The notes beneath the pieces were generated by a model. That model worked only from the letters and a program-made list of their open reading frames with translations. It was not told the DNA's origin and did no database searches. 64,000 nucleotides of DNA, taken from Sphingomonas_B tabacisoli (GTDB lineage Bacteria; Pseudomonadota; Alphaproteobacteria; Sphingomonadales; Sphingomonadaceae). The translations under genes were made by a program, and so were the position numbers. Shown piece by piece: positions 52,768-60,634 of the stretch. Location of the stretch: positions 1,364,001-1,428,000 of the forward strand of contig NZ_JBHUDY010000001.1 in assembly GCF_042678385.1 (NCBI RefSeq). Reading direction: 5' to 3'. How positions within the stretch are numbered: position 1 is the stretch's first letter; every line of letters starts with the position of its first letter.

Positions 52768-54167
52768 CAGTGCAGCGCCCGGATTCGGCCCACCGCCCCG
52801 CCAAGCGCGCGGCGGAATTCGACAGGCCGGTAGCTGTTGGGTTCCTTCACCGCAGCATAGGCGCGGTTGACATCGGCGCGGATCGAGCCCGCCGCGCCGC
52901 TGCTGATGGCGCCTTGCTTCACCAGTGCGTTCAGCAGCGTGTCGATCGCCATGACCGACTGCACGCTGCCTTCGTAATCGGTGAAGCGCGGGCTGATCGC
53001 GTCGCTGGCGATCGAGTCGACGATGGCCAGCGTCTCCGCGCGGCCGAACGAGCGGCGGGAGAAGGCGTCTGCCAAAGCCGCCGCGGTCTCGCGCAGCCGG
53101 CCGGCGGCGGCGACCGCGCTCGCGCGATCACGTGCCAAAGCGGCATGGAAGCCGCGCGCGTCGGCGTCGAAGCGGCGGCCGAGGTCCGGCGCCACGACGC
53201 GCGCCGCCGCCGAGAGCATGATCATGTTTTCGTCGTTATAGGCCGGCATGCCGTCCGGGATCGGCCGCCCGGGATTGGTGATGTTGGTCGGCCGCGCGCT
53301 CGGCTCGTCCGAAATGCGGCGATGGCAGGTGTGGCAGTCGAAGAAATAGAATTCGGGGAACACACCCTCGGCGCCGCGGCCCGGCGAGCCATAGAGCGTC
53401 AGCGAGCGCTCAAGCGCCATCGCCTGGCCAGTCGCCCACATGCGAACGCTGTCGGTCCCGCCCTTGCGGCGGACATAGTCGGCATCTTCGTTGTGATGTT
53501 GCTGGAGCGTCGAGAACAGGTCGAGCTCGAACGCGATGCGCGGATGACCCGCGGCCATGATCCGGTGGTTTACGAACTGGTCTTGTTGCGCGCTGCCGAA
53601 ATGGCAGTCGAGGCACACGCTCGCGCGGACCTTCGGGTTTTCGAGCGGGATCATGCCCTGCGCGACGTTGCGGGCATGGGTGACGCCGACCGTATAGTGC
53701 GACTGGATCCAGTTCTGCGCGCCGCCGTGGCACGCCTCGCAGCCGATGCCGTCGCTCTGCTGGAAGCGGGGGCCGCGGCGCGGCGACGGATCGGCGTGAC
53801 AGCCGAGGCACATCGGCGCGCTTGCCGGGTTGCCGATGCCCAGCCGCGCCGCAATCGCTTGGCCCCGCGGACCGGAAATCAGCCGCAGCGAACGCGAATG
53901 GGTGCCGCCGGCGGATGAATCTTCCTGCCACAGCTTGATTTCATCCTGGCGGACGACCTTTCCGTCGCCTTCCTGGCGACCGTGGCAGGTCGAGCCGGCG
54001 CAGCTCGCAACGCCCAGATGCATGGCCGAGTCGCCCGCCGCGGCGCGCGCAGTCGATGAGGAAGTGCCGAACGCGATGGCAAGGGCAACGAGCGCCAGTG
54101 CCACGCACAGGCAGAAGGCGAGCCCCGCTGCAGCACGCACGCGCAAGCTTGCAATTACCGCACTCAT
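52767..54167 (-). CDS. Pentaheme c-type cytochrome with one CX4CH site
   Basis: This 466-residue protein has an N-terminal signal anchor (residues 13-33) and five haem sites: a non-standard CX4CH at C56 (CAGSTCH) and CXXCH at C120, C143, C185 and C278. The HPRIAFELD motif and the CAGSTCHG start resemble multihaem c554-like cytochromes of inner-membrane or periplasmic type. It probably passes electrons from quinol or periplasmic donors to the porin-side cytochrome. First gene of the operon, reading away from the Popeye-like gene. Confidence 0.9.
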   Translation of the reverse strand: MSAVIASLRVRAAAGLAFCLCVALALVALAIAFGTSSSTARAAAGDSAMHLGVASCAGSTCHGRQEGDGKVVRQDEIKLWQEDSSAGGTHSRSLRLISGPRGQAIAARLGIGNPASAPMCLGCHADPSPRRGPRFQQSDGIGCEACHGGAQNWIQSHYTVGVTHARNVAQGMIPLENPKVRASVCLDCHFGSAQQDQFVNHRIMAAGHPRIAFELDLFSTLQQHHNEDADYVRRKGGTDSVRMWATGQAMALERSLTLYGSPGRGAEGVFPEFYFFDCHTCHRRISDEPSARPTNITNPGRPIPDGMPAYNDENMIMLSAAARVVAPDLGRRFDADARGFHAALARDRASAVAAAGRLRETAAALADAFSRRSFGRAETLAIVDSIASDAISPRFTDYEGSVQSVMAIDTLLNALVKQGAISSGAAGSIRADVNRAYAAVKEPNSYRPVEFRRALGGAVGRIRALH

Positions 54168-54349
54168 GCTTTCGCGCTGCCCCCAGTTTGTCCCTGTTGT
54201 CGTTCGGCGTCGCGACCCGCCGTTTTCTTTTATGGACTTATGCGGGCATGGCGCGCGGCTGGCAAGCGGCTGCGAAACGAAACGGCACCGATATTGTCAG
54301 TTCGGCCCGTATAGGCGCATAATGAAGCGCTGACGCGGGGGACCAACGC
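54168..54349. promoter_or_regulatory. Divergent promoter region of the cytochrome operon
   Basis: This 182-bp gap separates the cytochrome operon (leftward) from the Popeye-like gene (rightward). It should contain both promoters. A moderately AT-rich patch is near 54225-54240 (TTTTCTTTTATGGACTTATG). No clear palindromic operator or Fnr/Anr box was found. Confidence 0.45.
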
Positions 54350-55042
54350 ATGCACGGCGATCCGGAGTTCGGGCTGGTCTGGGCGGCCGCCCATCTTCAC
54401 TATTTGTTGCTGGTGGGAGCGATGCTGCCGGGGCGGCTCGTGTCGGTGCGGATCGGGGTCAGTGCCGCGGCGCTAGCCGGCATATGCGCGTTCGGGTTTT
54501 TTTCCTTTCAGCCGGCGCCGCTGTTCTGGAATGTCCTGCTGCTGTTGGTGAACGCCGTCCAGCTTTTGCAGTTCGTGCGCAGCAACGCCGCGGTGCGGTT
54601 CACGCCCGACGAGGAGCCGATGCTCAGCGCCCTGTTGAAAGGGCTGCCTCGCGCGCGGGCCCGCCATTTTCTCGATCAGGGTTTGTGGCTGAACGGCCAG
54701 TCGGGCGAGGCGCTGATCCGCGAAGGCGAGCCGGTCACCCATCTTTTCTATCTAGCCGATGGCGACGCCGTGGTGACCAGCGGTGGGAAGGCGGTCGGCC
54801 GGCTCGGCGACGGCGACCTGATCGGCGAAGTGACGGTGCTTTCGGGCGAAACGGCCAGTGCGACGGTCACGCTGGAGCGCGCCTCGCGGATGTGGTGCGC
54901 GCCGGCGCAGAATCTGCGGCTCTATCTCGACGCGCACCATGACGTCCGACACGCGGTCGAGCAGAGCTTCAACGCAGCGCTCCGCCACAAATTGCAACTC
55001 ATGAACCGCGCGGTGGCGCAGGCGGGCGGCCTCGCGTCCTAG
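54350..55042 (+). CDS. Popeye-like membrane protein with cyclic-nucleotide-binding-type domain
   Basis: This 230-residue protein has three N-terminal helices (about residues 9-25, 32-50 and 53-73) and then the Popeye pattern (VNAVQLLQFVRSN, VRFTPDEEPMLSALLKG) leading into a cNMP-binding fold with ALIREGEPVTHLFYLADGDAVV and GDLIGEVTVLSGETASATV. The phosphate-binding cassette is only partly conserved. No DNA-binding domain follows, so it is not a Crp-type regulator. It is divergent from the cytochrome operon. Confidence 0.85.
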   Translation: MHGDPEFGLVWAAAHLHYLLLVGAMLPGRLVSVRIGVSAAALAGICAFGFFSFQPAPLFWNVLLLLVNAVQLLQFVRSNAAVRFTPDEEPMLSALLKGLPRARARHFLDQGLWLNGQSGEALIREGEPVTHLFYLADGDAVVTSGGKAVGRLGDGDLIGEVTVLSGETASATVTLERASRMWCAPAQNLRLYLDAHHDVRHAVEQSFNAALRHKLQLMNRAVAQAGGLAS

Positions 55043-55842
55043 CGCGCGCGGCGCTGATTGAGCACCTCGTACGCCATCACCGCGGTCGCGACGGCGGCGT
55101 TCAGACTGTCAGCCTTGCCCAGCATCGGCATCTTCACAAGCAGGTCGCATTCCTGCTCGTAAGCTGCTGGCAAACCTTGGGCTTCGTTGCCGACTAAAAT
55201 GAAGGTTGGTGCTTCGTAGCGGGGGGTCTGATAATCGATCTCGGTGCGCAGGCTCGTGCCGATCAACTGGCCCGGACCCTGGCGCAGCCAAGCGACGAAT
55301 GAATCCCAGCGTGTGGCGGCGATCGTCTGGGTGAACAGCGCACCCATGCTCGCGCGGACTGCCTCGACCGAGAAAGGATCGACGCAGTCGTCGACCAGGA
55401 TCAGCCCGCCGCCGCCGACCGCGTCGCTGGTCCGCAGGATCGTGCCGAGATTGCCGGGATCGCGCAGCGCCTGCGCGACGATCCAGATGCCCGACGCGTT
55501 TCGGTTGAGCTGATCCAGCGACGTCAGGCGATCGCGGTAAACACCGATCAGCGTCTGCGCATTGTCCTTGCCTGAAAGCTTTGAGAGAATGTCTGGCGTC
55601 GTTTCGATAACATCGCCGCCCGCACGTTCGGTTTCGACGATCAATCCTTGCGCCAGCGGGTGGCCGGCACCGTCATGCGCGAAGAACAGCATCTCGGGCA
55701 GCGCGCCCGCTTCGCGCGCTTCGGTGAGGATGCGCAGCCCTTCCGCTAAGAATAGGCCCTCGCGTTTGCGGTGCTTCTTGTCCCGGAGACTCCGGACGCG
55801 TTTGACGGTTTCGTTCGAAAAGCCGGTGATGTGGCGAATCAT
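55039..55842 (-). CDS. SpoU/TrmH-family RNA 2'-O-methyltransferase
   Basis: This 267-residue SPOUT enzyme has an N-terminal substrate-binding domain (RSLRDKKHRKREGLFLAEG) and the trefoil-knot motifs QALRDPGNLGTILRT, LVDDCVDPFSVEAVRASMGALF and LVGNEAQGLP. It methylates a ribose in rRNA or tRNA. Start ATG 55842 has the RNA-binding domain complete; upstream frame is ignored. It converges with the Popeye-like gene (4-nt overlap). Confidence 0.9.
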   Translation of the reverse strand: MIRHITGFSNETVKRVRSLRDKKHRKREGLFLAEGLRILTEAREAGALPEMLFFAHDGAGHPLAQGLIVETERAGGDVIETTPDILSKLSGKDNAQTLIGVYRDRLTSLDQLNRNASGIWIVAQALRDPGNLGTILRTSDAVGGGGLILVDDCVDPFSVEAVRASMGALFTQTIAATRWDSFVAWLRQGPGQLIGTSLRTEIDYQTPRYEAPTFILVGNEAQGLPAAYEQECDLLVKMPMLGKADSLNAAVATAVMAYEVLNQRRAR

Positions 55843-55849
55843 CGGGAGG

Positions 55850-56122
55850 TCATTCCTCTCCGAACTTGTTCTCCACCAGCCCGGCAAGCTGCATGACCGT
55901 GTCTTCGGCGCCGTCGCCGCTGGCGCTGATCTCGATCTCGTCGCCCATTGCCGCGCCCAGCATCATCAAGCCCATGATCGAGGTGCCCGTCACGCTCGAC
56001 CCGTCCTTGCGGACTTCGACCTTGGCCGGAAGGCCGCTCGCCATCGTCACGAATTTGGCGCTCGCCCGCGCGTGGAGCCCGCGCTTGTTGGTAATCTGCA
56101 CGGTCCGCGAAATTTGGCTCAT
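55850..56122 (-). CDS. Phosphocarrier HPr (nitrogen-related type)
   Basis: This 90-residue HPr has the phospho-His motif NKRGLHARASAKFV and the regulatory Ser region SIMGLMMLGAAMGDEI. With the EIIA next door and HprK upstream it forms a regulatory PTS without sugar permease. It accepts phosphate from EI (elsewhere) and is Ser-phosphorylated by HprK. It overlaps the EIIA gene by 4 nt. Confidence 0.94.
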   Translation of the reverse strand: MSQISRTVQITNKRGLHARASAKFVTMASGLPAKVEVRKDGSSVTGTSIMGLMMLGAAMGDEIEISASGDGAEDTVMQLAGLVENKFGEE

Positions 56123-56523
56123 GCGGCCTCGCCAAGCACTTCCGACGCGACCGAGATATATTTGCGCCCCGCCTCGCGAGCCGCGGCAACCGCGTCCTTG
56201 ACCGCCATCGTCCGCCGCGCGCCCTCCAGCCGGATCAGCATCGGCAGGTTGATGCCGGCGATCACCTCGACCTTGCCCGGCTGCATCAGGGAGATGGCGA
56301 GGTTGGAGGGCGTGCCGCCGAACAGGTCGGTCAGCACGATCACGCCGCGGCCCGAATCGACCTTCTTGATCGCCTTGGCAATGTCTGCCCGGCGCATCTC
56401 CATGTCGTCCTCGGGGCCGATGCAGATCGCCTCGACCGCCGATTGCGGACCCACCACATGCTCCATCGCGACGACGAATTCCGCGGCGAGCCGTCCGTGG
56501 GTCACCAGCACCAGTCCGATCAT
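56119..56523 (-). CDS. PTS EIIA protein, mannose/fructose type
   Basis: This 134-residue EIIA-Man has the active-site His H9 in GLVLVTHGRLAAEF and the fold LTDLFGGTPSNLAISL. No EIIB, EIIC or EIID genes are visible, so it serves as a regulator rather than a transporter, as in alphaproteobacterial ChvIG loci. Overlaps hpr by 4 nt. Confidence 0.92.
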   Translation of the reverse strand: MIGLVLVTHGRLAAEFVVAMEHVVGPQSAVEAICIGPEDDMEMRRADIAKAIKKVDSGRGVIVLTDLFGGTPSNLAISLMQPGKVEVIAGINLPMLIRLEGARRTMAVKDAVAAAREAGRKYISVASEVLGEAA

Positions 56524-56539
56524 TTCAAATCAAAATCCT

Positions 56540-57460
56540 TCAGCGAGCCTTGGGCTCTTCGACCGCGTCGCGGGGCGCCGTGGCGAGGTCGCGATGCGCG
56601 ACGGTGGGCGAAAATCCCGCCTCGCGCAACCGGCGAGCGACGCGCTCGGCGACATGAACGGACCGGTGTCTCCCTCCGGTACAGCCGAACGCCACCGTCA
56701 CATACGCTTTCCCCTCGCTCGCATAGCGGGGGAGAAGAGTCAGCAAAAGCTGCTCTATCTGGCTGATTGCAGGTTCATAACCGGGATCTTCGACGATGTA
56801 GTCGCCGACCGCCTTGTCGAGTCCGGTCATGGGCCTAAGTTCGCGGTCCCAATGCGGGTTGCGCAGGAAACGCATGTCGAAGACGAGATCGGCGTTGCGC
56901 GGCAGACCGCGCGCGAAGCCGAACGACATCACCGACAGCACTGTGTCCGGTCCGCGCTCCTCGGCGAAGCGCGTGCGGATTTCGTGCTGCAGCTCGTTGC
57001 GGCTGAGATTGGTGGTGTCGAGCAGATATTCGGCGCCTTGCCGCAGCGGCGCCAGCAACTCGCGTTCGCGGGCGATGCCGTCGCTGGCGGGCCGATCGAG
57101 CGCCAGCGGGTGCAGTCGCCGCGTCTCGTCATAGCGCCGCTCCAGCTCGGAGCCGGCGCAATCGAGAAACAGGATTGCGACCTCCTGATGCGATTTCTTG
57201 CGGAGCTTGCCGACCCGCTGCAGCACCGCTTCGGAATCGAAGCCACGCGTGCGGGTGTCGATGCCGAGCGCGAGCGGCCGCCGCTCGGGGCTCGTGCCTT
57301 CGGCGGGCGGCGTGTCCAGCAGGCGATCGAGGAGCGAAAGCGGCAGGTTCTCGACCACTTCCCAGCCAAGGTCCTCCAGCGTGTTGAGCGCCGTCGACTT
57401 GCCCGCGCCGGCCATGCCGGTGACCAGCAGAATGCGCTCGGGGTTCAGCCGCTCGCTCAT
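56540..57460 (-). CDS. rapZ: RNase adapter protein RapZ
   Basis: This 306-residue protein has the Walker A motif GMAGAGKST and the C-terminal TVAFGCTGGRHRSV with a Cys/Gly-rich RNA-binding loop. RapZ proteins bind nucleotides and in enterobacteria guide RNase E to GlmZ to control amino-sugar synthesis; in alphaproteobacteria the role is less clear. ATG 57460 overlaps hprK; an earlier GTG is not needed. The gene is 16 bp from the EIIA gene. Confidence 0.93.
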   Translation of the reverse strand: MSERLNPERILLVTGMAGAGKSTALNTLEDLGWEVVENLPLSLLDRLLDTPPAEGTSPERRPLALGIDTRTRGFDSEAVLQRVGKLRKKSHQEVAILFLDCAGSELERRYDETRRLHPLALDRPASDGIARERELLAPLRQGAEYLLDTTNLSRNELQHEIRTRFAEERGPDTVLSVMSFGFARGLPRNADLVFDMRFLRNPHWDRELRPMTGLDKAVGDYIVEDPGYEPAISQIEQLLLTLLPRYASEGKAYVTVAFGCTGGRHRSVHVAERVARRLREAGFSPTVAHRDLATAPRDAVEEPKAR

Positions 57461-57873
57461 AGGGCCAGCCCCCATTGCCTGAGCGCCAGTTCCGCCTTGA
57501 TGGGAGCGGAGGCTTCGAACGGATCAAGCGCGGCAACGGGCACATCGATACCGCACAGCCGCCGGCTTTGCGGCTCCGGCATCCGTTCGGGCGTGGTGAG
57601 TTCGATCAGAAGTGCGACAGGCATGGGGCTCTGAGCCAAGATAGGCATGATTCCGATCCCGCGCACCTCTATCTTACCGGCAATCGTGTCGGGCGCGCTC
57701 GCAATCAGCCGCTCGTCTTCAACGTTCAGCAGCACCTGATCGTCGCTGACCAGAGCCGCGCCCCGGTCGATCAGCCGCAGCGCAAGGTCGGACTTGCCCG
57801 CGCCCGAGTCGCCAACGATCAGCACCGCTCGTCCCTCGATCGCGACGCAGCTTGCGTGAATGTTCTCGCTCAC
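57457..57873 (-). CDS. hprK: Short HPr kinase/phosphorylase (HprK C-terminal domain)
   Basis: This 138-residue protein is only the catalytic domain of HprK: P-loop GDSGAGKSDLAL and VSDDQVLL, but not the N-terminal domain of Gram-positive HprK. This short form is normal in alphaproteobacteria. It phosphorylates HPr on serine and dephosphorylates it. It overlaps rapZ and chvG by 4 nt, joining the sensor kinase to the PTS. Confidence 0.92.
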   Translation of the reverse strand: MSENIHASCVAIEGRAVLIVGDSGAGKSDLALRLIDRGAALVSDDQVLLNVEDERLIASAPDTIAGKIEVRGIGIMPILAQSPMPVALLIELTTPERMPEPQSRRLCGIDVPVAALDPFEASAPIKAELALRQWGLAL

Positions 57874-59444
57874 GATTGCGGGATCGCGGGAAGGCGCAGC
57901 ACGAACGCAGCGCCTTGCGGACGCTGGTCGCGTGTCTCGACCTCAAGCGTGCCGCCATGGCCGTCGGCAATGGCCCGCGCGATGGCGAGGCCCAAACCCG
58001 AGTGGCTCTGCTCGCGCTCCTCATCGGGCCGCACGGTCGTGAAGCGGCGGAAGATCGACTCGCGCAGCTCGGCGGGCACACCCGGGCCCTGATCCTCGAC
58101 GCGCACGATCACTTCATCGCCGATGCGAGTGGCAGTGATCTGGACCAGGCCTTTGTCGGGAGAGAATGAGATGGCGTTGTCGAGCAGGTTCTCGATCACG
58201 CGCACCAGTCGGGATTCGTCGCCGCGCACCACCGCAGTATCAACGCGAGGCCGCGCGAACGCGACCTCGACGTCGCGGGGGTTCGGCCCGCGTAGCTCGC
58301 GGGCATGCAGCATCTTCTCGATGACCTGGCCGAGATCGACCGGCTCGAACCGCGCGCGCGAAAGCTCCGCATCCAGGCGCGAGGCTTCGGCGATGTCGGT
58401 GATCAGGCGATCGAGGCGCCGCACATCGTCCTGGATGATCGCCATCAACTGGTCGCGCTGACTCTGGTCGGACACGCGCGCCATCGCGTCGGCAGCCGAA
58501 CGAAGCGAGGCGAGGGGGTTCTTAAGCTCGTGCGTCACGTCGGCGGCGAAGGCGTCGGTCGCGTCGATCCGCTGACGCAGGGCCTGGGTCATGTCGGCCA
58601 GCGCCTGGGCAAGCGAGCCGATCTCGTCGCGGCGCTCGGGCAGGCGCGGCACCACAACTTCGCGGTCGCGCCCCAGCCGCACCCGCACCGCCGCCCGCGC
58701 CAGCCGCCGCAGCGGTCGCACGATCGTCCGCCCCAGGAAGATGGAGAGGAAAATGGAAAAGGCGGAGACCGCCAGCAGCACCAGGCTTAGCCGGAACCGC
58801 TCGGCGCGGACACTGCGCGTCACATCGCGCGCATTGGTGGTGAGCAGAAGCGGCCCAGCCGGCGTGATCCCGGCGGCCGTGATCATGAAAGTCCGGTCGG
58901 GCGCAAAGCTCATCACGCCAACCGTATGACCGGCCTGTTCCGCGCGCCTGATTTCCTGCCATAACTGTGCGCGGTCGATCTGCGGTTCGACGTAGTCGCC
59001 GGGCCGGCGCGCTTGCGCAACGAAGTCGATGAAGCGGTCGAGGAAGCGCGCGACGTGGCGCTGCCAGGATTCCTCGGCCGGGTCGCGCAGCGTGTAGTTC
59101 GGGCCCGATAGCCGCCAGCTATCGATCGTCAGCGTTCCGTCCGGCGCATAGAGACGCAGCCGCGTGCCGGTGCGCTCGCCCATCTTCGCCAGCAATTGCG
59201 GCCGTGCATCCGCTGGTGCAGCGGCGAGCGCGTCCGCGATCAGGTTCAGCTCGTGGACCGCGCGTTGGATGCGAAAGTCGATCTGCCGCGCGCGATAGCT
59301 TTCCAGGTAGAAAAAGCCGCCCGCCAGCAGCACCAGCGCGAACACGTTGACCGCCAGGATGCGCGTCGTGAGCGACACGCGACCCGACCAGCGGATCGGC
59401 GGCTCCAGCCGCTCAGGCCTCGGCGAAACGGTATCCGGCGCCAT
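57870..59444 (-). CDS. chvG: Sensor histidine kinase ChvG
   Basis: This 524-residue kinase has an N-terminal helix (TRILAVNVFALVLLAGGFFYL), a periplasmic sensor domain, a second helix (LVLLAVSAFSIFLSIFLG), HAMP, the phospho-His in DVTHELKNPLASL, and the ATPase N/G boxes NLLDNAISFS and GLGLAIARAIADG. ChvG responds to acid or envelope stress and signals to ChvI. It overlaps chvI by 32 nt; the earlier start is inside chvI. Confidence 0.93.
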   Translation of the reverse strand: MAPDTVSPRPERLEPPIRWSGRVSLTTRILAVNVFALVLLAGGFFYLESYRARQIDFRIQRAVHELNLIADALAAAPADARPQLLAKMGERTGTRLRLYAPDGTLTIDSWRLSGPNYTLRDPAEESWQRHVARFLDRFIDFVAQARRPGDYVEPQIDRAQLWQEIRRAEQAGHTVGVMSFAPDRTFMITAAGITPAGPLLLTTNARDVTRSVRAERFRLSLVLLAVSAFSIFLSIFLGRTIVRPLRRLARAAVRVRLGRDREVVVPRLPERRDEIGSLAQALADMTQALRQRIDATDAFAADVTHELKNPLASLRSAADAMARVSDQSQRDQLMAIIQDDVRRLDRLITDIAEASRLDAELSRARFEPVDLGQVIEKMLHARELRGPNPRDVEVAFARPRVDTAVVRGDESRLVRVIENLLDNAISFSPDKGLVQITATRIGDEVIVRVEDQGPGVPAELRESIFRRFTTVRPDEEREQSHSGLGLAIARAIADGHGGTLEVETRDQRPQGAAFVLRLPAIPQS

Positions 59445-60114
59445 ACAGCGTTTCGATGCCATCGAATTGGGGGTCGGCCTGGCGGAATTTGCGCCGCAGC
59501 CGTTTGATGTGGCTGTCGATGGTGCGGTCGTCGACATAGACGTCGTCATGATAAGCCGCGTCCATCAACTGATTGCGTGACTTCACGACGCCCGGCCGCT
59601 GGGCAAGCGATTCGAGGATCAGGAATTCGGTGACGGTGAGCGTCACATCCTTGCCCTTCCAAGTCACCTTGTGCCGCGCCGGGTCCATTTCCAGCGAGCC
59701 GCGCACCAAGGGTTCGCCGACCGGCTCGTCCGCCGCTTGCGGCTTGGACAATTCGACGCGCCGCAGGATCGCCCGGATGCGCGCGATCAGCAGCCGCTGC
59801 GAGAAGGGTTTGGAAATATAGTCGTCAGCGCCCAGCGCGAGGCCCAGCGCCTCGTCCAGCTCGTCGTCCTTGGACGTCAGAAAGATCACCGGCAGCGCGC
59901 TTTTCTCGCGCAGGCGGCGCAGCAGCTCCAGCCCGTCCATCCGCGGCATCTTGATGTCGCACACGGCCAGGTCCGGGGGGTTCTCCAGCAGCGCCTTCAG
60001 CGCCGCTTCGCCGTCCGAATAGAGGCGCGTCACGAAGCCTTCGGACTGCAGCGCGATCGACAGCGAAGTCAGGATGTTCCGGTCGTCGTCGACCAGCGCG
60101 ATCGTGGCGGCCAT
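59413..60114 (-). CDS. chvI: Response regulator ChvI
   Basis: This 233-residue OmpR/PhoB-type regulator has the receiver phospho-Asp in AVCDIKMPRMDGLE, the Lys of ISKPF and a winged-helix DNA-binding domain (RTIDSHIKRLRRKFR). In alphaproteobacteria ChvI controls envelope, exopolysaccharide and metabolism genes, which fits the glycan loci in this window. Start ATG 60114; the upstream frame lies in the repeat. Confidence 0.94.
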   Translation of the reverse strand: MAATIALVDDDRNILTSLSIALQSEGFVTRLYSDGEAALKALLENPPDLAVCDIKMPRMDGLELLRRLREKSALPVIFLTSKDDELDEALGLALGADDYISKPFSQRLLIARIRAILRRVELSKPQAADEPVGEPLVRGSLEMDPARHKVTWKGKDVTLTVTEFLILESLAQRPGVVKSRNQLMDAAYHDDVYVDDRTIDSHIKRLRRKFRQADPQFDGIETLYGAGYRFAEA

Positions 60115-60123
60115 GTTCAGTTC

Positions 60124-60215
60124 AGTGCGTCCCTCGGCTTCGCTCGGGATGGACGGCCCGGAGCGAGCGCGCAATCCCATACCCGTCCATGCCGAGCGAA
60201 GTCGAGGCACGCACT
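60124..60215. repeat. Inverted repeat element, copy A
   Basis: This 92-bp element has a left arm (60124-60156) and right arm (60182-60215) that match as inverted repeats over 33 bases with 3 mismatches around a 25-bp centre; the core is CTTCGCTCG with GTGCGT ends. It lies just after the chvI start on one side and only 4 bp before the stop codon of the GIY-YIG gene. The second copy lies at 60541-60631. Confidence 0.75.
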
Positions 60216-60219
60216 GTCT

Positions 60220-60522
60220 TCAAGAGCGCGATTGCCTCTCCCCGGGCGGAATCGCAGCCTCCTTCAGCGCCTTCCAGTCAGACCGAAACAGAGCCTCTTT
60301 CTTGGCGCGGGACCAAGGCTTGATTCGATATTCTGCCTCGCGCGCTTCCTCGCGGGTCGCGAAAGTCTCGCACCACATCAGTTCCACAGGAAGTCGAGCG
60401 GCAGTGAAACCGTCATAGGCTCCGCGTTTGTGCTCCGCCACGCGGCGTTCGAGATCGTCGGTCTGGCCGGTGTAGTAGAGCCCGTCCGAGCAGCGCAGGA
60501 TGTAGACATAGAAGGTCAGCAA
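60220..60522 (-). CDS. Small GIY-YIG nuclease family protein
   Basis: This 100-residue protein has the GIY-YIG motif in short form (FYVYILRCSDG and YYTGQTDD), followed by RRVAEHKRG and an Arg/Glu-rich core. It is like UPF0213 (YhbQ), a family of unknown cellular role. The start is TTG 60522 because GGAGG stands 7 nt upstream; that site lies at the edge of a repeat arm fragment. The gene is framed by the two repeat copies with almost no spare DNA. Confidence 0.8.
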   Translation of the reverse strand: MLTFYVYILRCSDGLYYTGQTDDLERRVAEHKRGAYDGFTAARLPVELMWCETFATREEAREAEYRIKPWSRAKKEALFRSDWKALKEAAIPPGERQSRS

Positions 60523-60540
60523 GTGCGTGCCTCCACTGCC

Positions 60541-60631
60541 GGTGCGTCCCTCGACTTCGCTCGGGATGGACGGTTTTGTAATGTCACGAAATCCTCTCTC
60601 GTCCATGCCGAGCGAAGTCGAGGCACGCACT
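60541..60631. repeat. Inverted repeat element, copy B
   Basis: Copy B has arms 60541-60573 and 60600-60631 with the same CTTCGCTCG core as copy A and a different centre of 26 bp. A further part-arm (about 60522-60533) adjoins the nuclease start. Arms match copy A very closely, whereas the centres do not, as expected for a mobile palindromic element. Confidence 0.75.
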
Positions 60632-60634
60632 AAG

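Noticed and set aside
54350..55042. Crp/Fnr-type transcription regulator of the cytochrome operon.
   Set aside because: There is no helix-turn-helix after the cNMP-type domain and three membrane helices precede it.
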